Below are positions 49,495-54,665 of a stretch of 54,665 nucleotides of DNA, piece by piece; position 1 is the first letter of the stretch, and the number at the start of each line of letters is the position of its first letter. Source of the stretch: an uncultured Pelagibacteraceae bacterium (GTDB lineage: Bacteria; Pseudomonadota; Alphaproteobacteria; Pelagibacterales; Pelagibacteraceae). The stretch covers positions 1 to 54,665 of the forward strand of contig CABZBT010000002.1 in the NCBI GenBank assembly GCA_902524045.1. Direction: 5' to 3'. Below the pieces are notes generated by a model. The model was given only the letters and a program-made list of their open reading frames with translations, did no database searches and was not told where the DNA came from. The position numbers and the translations under genes were made by a program.

Positions 49495-50711
49495 ATATAA
49501 ATAATATTAAAAAAGAATTTCCAATTTTTGATGAAAAAATCCAAAATAATGATTTAGTTTATTTGGATAGTGCCAATTCATCTCAAAAACCAAAGGTAGT
49601 TCTAGATAGAATTAATGATTTTTACTCTAAACAATTTTCAAATGTGGGCAGAAGTATTCATTATTTGGCAGTTGCGGCAACTAATTTGTATGAAAATACA
49701 AGGACTTCAGTTCAAAAGTATATAAATGCCAAAGATAAAAATGAAATCGTATTTACTAAAGGTGCTACTGAGGCTCTTAATTTAGTTGCAAATACTCTAG
49801 GTCAGGCAATCTTAGAGCCAACTGATGAAATTTTAATTACAGAATTAGAGCATCATTCAAATTACGTTCCATGGCATTTTTTAAGAAAATCTAAAAATAT
49901 TAAAATAAAGTTCGCAGAAGTAAATGAAGACGGAGACATGCCGATTGAAAATATAGAGAAAGAAATTACAGATAAAACTAAAGTAATAGCTATAACACAT
50001 TTGTCTAATGTTACCGGTGCAGTTTTACCAATAAAAGAGATAACCCAATTAGCACATTCAAAAGGAATTGTTGTTGTAGTAGATGGTTGTCAAGGAGGCC
50101 CACATTTGAAATTGGATATGCAGGATTTAGATTGTGATTTTTATGCAATATCATGTCACAAAATGTACGGTCCAACAGGTCTTGGAGTTTTGTATGGAAA
50201 AAAGAAATGGTTAGAACAACTTCCACCATACCAAGGTGGTGGAGGAATGATTAATGAAGTTAAAAAAGATAGAATCTCTTATGGGGAACTTCCAAATAAG
50301 TATGAAGCTGGAACAATGGCTACAGCTCAAGTCATAGCGTTTGATCAATCAATAAAATTCTTAGAAAGTATAGGAATTGAAAATATAATTAAACATGAAA
50401 AAGAATTAATAGAATACGGTCAGGAAATTTTAAAAAAAAATAATTCTGTGAAACTAATTGGAAATCCAAAAGAGCGTGGTGGAGTTTTATCTTTTACTCT
50501 AGAAGGAGTTCATCCACATGACATTGCAACTATCCTGGATGAAACTGGAGTTGCTATAAGAGCGGGTCATCATTGTTGTCAAATACTTCACGACAAATTA
50601 GGTATACCCGCAAGTGCGCGAGCATCATTGGGAGTTTACAATACTAAAGATGACTTAGATAAATTAAATGAAGGAATTAATAATTGTAAAAAAATTTTTG
50701 ATTTAAAATGA
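49491..50711 (+). CDS. sufS: Cysteine desulfurase SufS
   Basis: YLDSANSSQKP, ISCHKMYGPTGLGVLYGKK (PLP Lys), AIRAGHHCCQILHDKLGIPASARASLGVYNT. Confidence 0.97.
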   Translation: MNINNIKKEFPIFDEKIQNNDLVYLDSANSSQKPKVVLDRINDFYSKQFSNVGRSIHYLAVAATNLYENTRTSVQKYINAKDKNEIVFTKGATEALNLVANTLGQAILEPTDEILITELEHHSNYVPWHFLRKSKNIKIKFAEVNEDGDMPIENIEKEITDKTKVIAITHLSNVTGAVLPIKEITQLAHSKGIVVVVDGCQGGPHLKLDMQDLDCDFYAISCHKMYGPTGLGVLYGKKKWLEQLPPYQGGGGMINEVKKDRISYGELPNKYEAGTMATAQVIAFDQSIKFLESIGIENIIKHEKELIEYGQEILKKNNSVKLIGNPKERGGVLSFTLEGVHPHDIATILDETGVAIRAGHHCCQILHDKLGIPASARASLGVYNTKDDLDKLNEGINNCKKIFDLK

Positions 50712-51172
50712 ACTTAAAAGAATTATATCAAGAATTAATTTTAGAGCATGGAAAAAATCCTAGAAATTTAGGAAAAACAGAAAATTTTAACAAAGATGCA
50801 AAAGGGAATAATCCATTATGTGGAGATAATGTACATGTGTATTTAAAATTAAATGAGCAAAGAAAAGTAGAGGATATTTCTTTCGAAGGAAGTGGATGTG
50901 CAATATCAATGGCATCGGCCTCTATAATGACAGATTTAATAAAAGGAAAAAGTGATAATGAGGCTAAAGAAATAATTGAAGATTTTTTAGGAATGATTAA
51001 AGAAAATCCTGAACTTAAAAATAACATTTTAAAAGAAGATGATAAAACAAAATTAATGTGTTTATCAGGCGTGAAACAATATCCCATGCGAGTTAAATGT
51101 GCTACCTTATCATGGCACACTTTAGTGTCGGCAATGGAAAATGATGGAAAAGAAATCAGCACAGAAAATTAA
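50708..51172 (+). CDS. sufU: SufU/IscU-like (NifU_N family) protein
   Basis: GNNPLCGDNVHVYLKLN, FEGSGCAISMASASIMT, long spacer, VKCATLSWHTL. Confidence 0.92.
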   Translation: MNLKELYQELILEHGKNPRNLGKTENFNKDAKGNNPLCGDNVHVYLKLNEQRKVEDISFEGSGCAISMASASIMTDLIKGKSDNEAKEIIEDFLGMIKENPELKNNILKEDDKTKLMCLSGVKQYPMRVKCATLSWHTLVSAMENDGKEISTEN

Positions 51173-51174
51173 TT

Positions 51175-51471
51175 ATGGATGTTAAAAATAAAATAATTGA
51201 AGAAATTAGAAAAATCTACGATCCAGAATTACCAGTGAATATATATGAACTTGGATTAATTTATGATATAAAAGTAGATGGTAGTAAGGCTGAAATTAAG
51301 ATGACACTAACAACACCAAATTGTCCAGTGGCTGAAAGTTTACCTAAAGAGGTAAAAGAAGGCGCAATGCAAGTAGAGGGAATAGATGATGTAGATCTGC
51401 AACTAGTTTGGGATCCACCATGGACTAAAGATATGATGTCAGATGCTGCTAAATTGGAGTTGAATTTATAA
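51175..51471 (+). CDS. sufT: SUF system protein SufT (DUF59/MIP18 family)
   Basis: IRKIYDPELPVNIYELGLIYDIKV, MTLTTPNCPVAESLP, VWDPPWTKDMMSDAAKLEL. Confidence 0.93.
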   Translation: MDVKNKIIEEIRKIYDPELPVNIYELGLIYDIKVDGSKAEIKMTLTTPNCPVAESLPKEVKEGAMQVEGIDDVDLQLVWDPPWTKDMMSDAAKLELNL

Positions 51472-51803
51472 TGGCTCAAATAATTAAATTAAGTGATAAT
51501 GCTGCTTTAAGAATAAAAGAAATCATGTCTAATGCTGAAAAAAATGCAATTGGTGTGAGAGTTTCTGTAAAATCTGGTGGCTGTGCAGGCATGTCATACG
51601 TGATGGAATACTCAAAAAAGATTAATCCAAACGATGAGTTGATTGAGGACAAAGGAGTAAAAGTTTACATTGATTCAGCTGCAGTTATGTATCTTTTAGG
51701 AACAGAGATGGATTATAAAAAAGAGGATTTTTCCTCTACATTTGTTTTTAATAATCCTAACGAGACTGAAAGGTGTGGCTGCGGAGAATCCTTTAAGGTT
51801 TAA
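51471..51803 (+). CDS. sufA: A-type Fe-S carrier (SufA/IscA)
   Basis: [20 protein letters not shown]...[21 protein letters not shown] (C...CGCG motif). Confidence 0.94.
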   Translation: MAQIIKLSDNAALRIKEIMSNAEKNAIGVRVSVKSGGCAGMSYVMEYSKKINPNDELIEDKGVKVYIDSAAVMYLLGTEMDYKKEDFSSTFVFNNPNETERCGCGESFKV

Positions 51804-53206
51804 CAGCTGTAATACATTTCAAATTCAATTGGATGCGGAGTATGTTCAAAGTTGTGAATTTCCTCATACTTTAACGCGATGTAAGCATCAATTTGATCAT
51901 CAGTGAATACATTACCTTGTTTTAAGAAATCTCGATCTTTATCAAGACTTTCCATTGCTTCTCTTAAAGATCCACAAACAGTGGGAATTTTTTTAACCTC
52001 ATCTTCAGACAACGCATAAAGGTCTTTGTCAAATGATTTACCTGGATCAATTTTATTTTTAATCCCGTCTAAACCGGCCATTAACATTGCAGCAAAAGTT
52101 AAATAAGGGTTTCCAGCTGCATCACCAAATCTAATTTCACATCTAGCTGCCTTTTTACTCAAAGTAATAGGAATTCTACAAGATGCTGATCTGTTTCTTG
52201 CTGAATAAGCTAATAAAACTGGAGCTTCAAATCCTGGTATTAGTCTTTTGTAACTATTCGTTGTGGCATTTGAAAAAGCGTTAATTGCTTTCGCATGTTT
52301 CAAAATTCCACCTATATAGTTTAAAGCTGTATCAGATAATCCTGCATATTTGTCACCAGAAAATAATGCAGTATCACCTTTCCAAATTGACTGGTGAACG
52401 TGCATACCTGAACCATTATCACCCTTAACAGGCTTTGGCATAAATGTAGCTGTTTTACCAAATGAATTAGAAACCATGTGAACAGCGTATTTATAAAGTT
52501 GTAAGTTGTCAGCTTGATCTACAAGAGTTCCAAAGTACATTCCAAGCTCGTGTTGACTTGGTGCAACCTCATGGTGATGTTTTTCTACCTTAATACCCAT
52601 TTCTTTCATGGCTTTTAAATATTCGCTTCTCATGTCTTGTTCACTATCAACTGGTGGAACTGGAAAATAACCACCTTTAATCCCTGGTCTATGACCTAAA
52701 TTTCCATTTTCATATTCTTTACCGGTATTGTAAGGACCTTCCTTACTATCTATTTTAAATCCAGTTTCATTCATGTCATTTTTAAATCTTACATCATCGA
52801 ATACAAAAAATTCCGCCTCAGGTCCAAAAAATGCTTTATCTCCTATACCTGAACTTTTTAAGTAAGCCTCGGCTTTTTTGGCTGTGCCTCTTGGATCTCT
52901 CTCATAAGGATTTTTTTTTATTGCATCTAAAATATCACAAAATAGATTCAATGTATTGTGAGATGTAAATGGATCTACTATTGCTCTTGATGTATCTGGT
53001 TTAAGGATCATGTCAGACTCGTTAATTGCTTTCCAACCTGCAATTGATGATCCATCAAAAAAAATTCCTTCGTTTAACATTTCATCATCGACCATCTTCG
53101 CATCCATGGTTACATGTTGTAATTTACCTCTAGGATCAGTAAATCTTAAGTCTACGTATTCAATGTCTTTATCTTTGATAGTTTTTAATACATCGTTTGA
53201 AGTCAT
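51800..53206 (-). CDS. glnA: Glutamine synthetase type I
   Basis: [56 protein letters not shown], candidate adenylylation Tyr region [11 protein letters not shown]. Confidence 0.98.
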   Translation of the reverse strand: MTSNDVLKTIKDKDIEYVDLRFTDPRGKLQHVTMDAKMVDDEMLNEGIFFDGSSIAGWKAINESDMILKPDTSRAIVDPFTSHNTLNLFCDILDAIKKNPYERDPRGTAKKAEAYLKSSGIGDKAFFGPEAEFFVFDDVRFKNDMNETGFKIDSKEGPYNTGKEYENGNLGHRPGIKGGYFPVPPVDSEQDMRSEYLKAMKEMGIKVEKHHHEVAPSQHELGMYFGTLVDQADNLQLYKYAVHMVSNSFGKTATFMPKPVKGDNGSGMHVHQSIWKGDTALFSGDKYAGLSDTALNYIGGILKHAKAINAFSNATTNSYKRLIPGFEAPVLLAYSARNRSASCRIPITLSKKAARCEIRFGDAAGNPYLTFAAMLMAGLDGIKNKIDPGKSFDKDLYALSEDEVKKIPTVCGSLREAMESLDKDRDFLKQGNVFTDDQIDAYIALKYEEIHNFEHTPHPIEFEMYYSC

Positions 53207-53233
53207 GTTATCTCCTTTATAATTCTGGGCTTT

Positions 53234-53282
53234 GTGATATCAAATAAAGACTGTTAAATAATGTTCTTTTACTTTATATCAC
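53234..53282 (-). promoter_or_regulatory. Inverted repeat in glnA leader
   Basis: GTGATAT (53234-53240) and ATATCAC (53276-53282) are perfect 7-bp inverted arms; the stem extends as GTGATAT-AAAG / CTTT-(5-nt bulge)-ATATCAC. Confidence 0.35.
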
Positions 53283-53347
53283 CTATGCACTTTTTACATG
53301 AGTTTACAATCAAACTTAAAAAAAAACTAACACTCGTAAGTTGAATA

Positions 53348-53827
53348 ATGACATTAATAGACAAAGAGCCGGTACAAAGAGTTCAGAAAATATTGAGAGA
53401 ATTTGACACAAATTCTGAGGTAATTGTTTTAAAGAGTTCAGCAAGGACCGCTCTTGAAGCCGCTAAATCTTTAAATTGCGAAGTTGGTGCGATTATCAAA
53501 AGTTTACTTTTTAAAACTGAGCAAAACTTTACTTTATGTCTTGTCGCTGGAGATAAAAAAGCCTCACTTAATAAGATTAAAAAAATTTTAAATATGAAAG
53601 ATGTATCCATGGCTTCAGCTGATGATGTTAAAAATGTTACAGGTTTTACCATAGGGGGTGTATCACCAATTGGTCATTCAAACAAAATCGATATTTTAAT
53701 AGATCTTTCTTTAGATAGATTTAAGGAATTATTTGCTGCAGCTGGTCATCCTAACTGTATATTTAAAATTAGCTTTGAGAACTTGAGTAAAATCACCAAA
53801 GGATCAGTCAAAGAATTAGCAGAATGA
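53348..53827 (+). CDS. YbaK/EbsC family aminoacyl-tRNA deacylase-like protein
   Basis: 159 aa: LKSSARTALEAAKSLNCEVGAIIKSLLFK, TGFTIGGVSPIGH, AAGHPNCIFKISFENLSKITKG. Confidence 0.9.
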   Translation: MTLIDKEPVQRVQKILREFDTNSEVIVLKSSARTALEAAKSLNCEVGAIIKSLLFKTEQNFTLCLVAGDKKASLNKIKKILNMKDVSMASADDVKNVTGFTIGGVSPIGHSNKIDILIDLSLDRFKELFAAAGHPNCIFKISFENLSKITKGSVKELAE

Positions 53828-54665
53828 CACAGCCAAAATTATTAGATTATTTATTACTAGTTTTGTTAGCACTAATTTGGGCTTCTGCTTTTTTTAATAT
53901 TAAAATTGCAACTTACTCATTTGGACCAGTAACAATTGCTTTTTTGAGAGTTGTTTTTGGAGCTATACCCGTTTTAATACTTTGTTACTGTAAGGAAATA
54001 AAGATAGAAGCATTTTCAAAAGATTGGTACTGGTTTGCATTAATAGGTTTTATAAATCTAGTTGCACCTTTTTTTCTTATCGCTTATGGAATTAAATCTG
54101 TTCAAAGTAATCTAGCAGCAATTTTAATGTCTACCACACCCTTAAGCTCCACTGTATTGGGTCATTTTTATACAAAAAATGAGAAGTTCAACCTTATTAA
54201 AACCTTTGGAATTTTGATTGGTTTTTCTGGTATCCTTTATCTATTTTCAGATAATTTATTGATTGATGAGAACAACTTTATATCTGCTTTATTAATACTC
54301 TTAGGCTCTACTTGTTATGTAGTTGGTGGTGTTTTAACTTTAAAAATAAGTAAAAAGAAGAATGAAAACGTAACTGGCTCTATATTAATTTGGGCAACGA
54401 TTATTTTGATTCCACTTGTCAGTTTTATAGAACAACCCTGGAATTTATCACCAAGACTAGATTCAACTATTTCGGTTGTTTATTTAGGACTTGTTTCAAC
54501 TGGAATAGCTTGGCTTTTAAGATTTAGAATTTTAGTAAAAAATGGCTTAATTTTTCAATCACAAGTATCTTATTTAATTCCTATTTTTGGAACTATTTTG
54601 AGCTTTATATTCTTAAAAGAATTAATTACAGTAAAAGTATTAGTTTCTCTAATTGCAGTTTCAAT
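53824..54665 (+). CDS. EamA/DMT family transporter (partial, runs off window end)
   Basis: ATG at 53824 overlaps the YbaK stop (ATGA); translation MTQPKLLDYLLLVLLALIWASAFFNIKIATYSFGPVTIAFLRVVFGAIPVLIL... open to the window edge; absent from ORF track. Confidence 0.85.
   Translation, partial: MTQPKLLDYLLLVLLALIWASAFFNIKIATYSFGPVTIAFLRVVFGAIPVLILCYCKEIKIEAFSKDWYWFALIGFINLVAPFFLIAYGIKSVQSNLAAILMSTTPLSSTVLGHFYTKNEKFNLIKTFGILIGFSGILYLFSDNLLIDENNFISALLILLGSTCYVVGGVLTLKISKKKNENVTGSILIWATIILIPLVSFIEQPWNLSPRLDSTISVVYLGLVSTGIAWLLRFRILVKNGLIFQSQVSYLIPIFGTILSFIFLKELITVKVLVSLIAVS

Noticed and set aside
50728-51162. 144-aa minus-strand ORF opposite sufU
   Set aside because: Antisense to the conserved SufU gene inside the suf operon; no family resemblance.
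1-54665. CRISPR arrays, prophage, transposons, toxin-antitoxin or defence islands
   Set aside because: No regularly spaced repeats, transposase/integrase motifs or defence domains were seen; the window is core housekeeping genes.

Overview
Strongly AT-rich, gene-dense bacterial chromosomal segment. Its gene content and order (NDUFA12-like complex I subunit, DUF2155, ksgA-pdxA-surA-lptD-lptG-lptF-pepA, rpsF-rpsR-rplI-dnaB, iscR-suf) indicate a streamlined alphaproteobacterium, most likely Pelagibacterales/SAR11 (inference). I support about 56 protein-coding genes, two of them cut by the window edges and missing from the ORF track. I see no rRNA, tRNA, CRISPR array, prophage or transposon. Most of the window is core metabolism. 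I found no convincing wholly new multi-gene system. The best second-look signals are: (1) a near-perfect E. coli type-1 IscR operator plus a separate Fur-box-like palindrome in the gap upstream of iscR-sufBCDSU-sufT-sufA; (2) a programmed +1 frameshift in prfB; (3) an orphan class II RNR (NrdJ) C-terminal/TSCPD-like protein; (4) an RNase E/G with no CPxC Zn-link; (5) all nine convergent gene junctions overlapping or nearly abutting, several sharing one TTAA stop; (6) a PhnZ-like HD-domain putative diiron oxygenase next to gshA; (7) several expected neighbours missing (fabF, radA, aat). All family calls come from reading the translations by eye; no database search was run.
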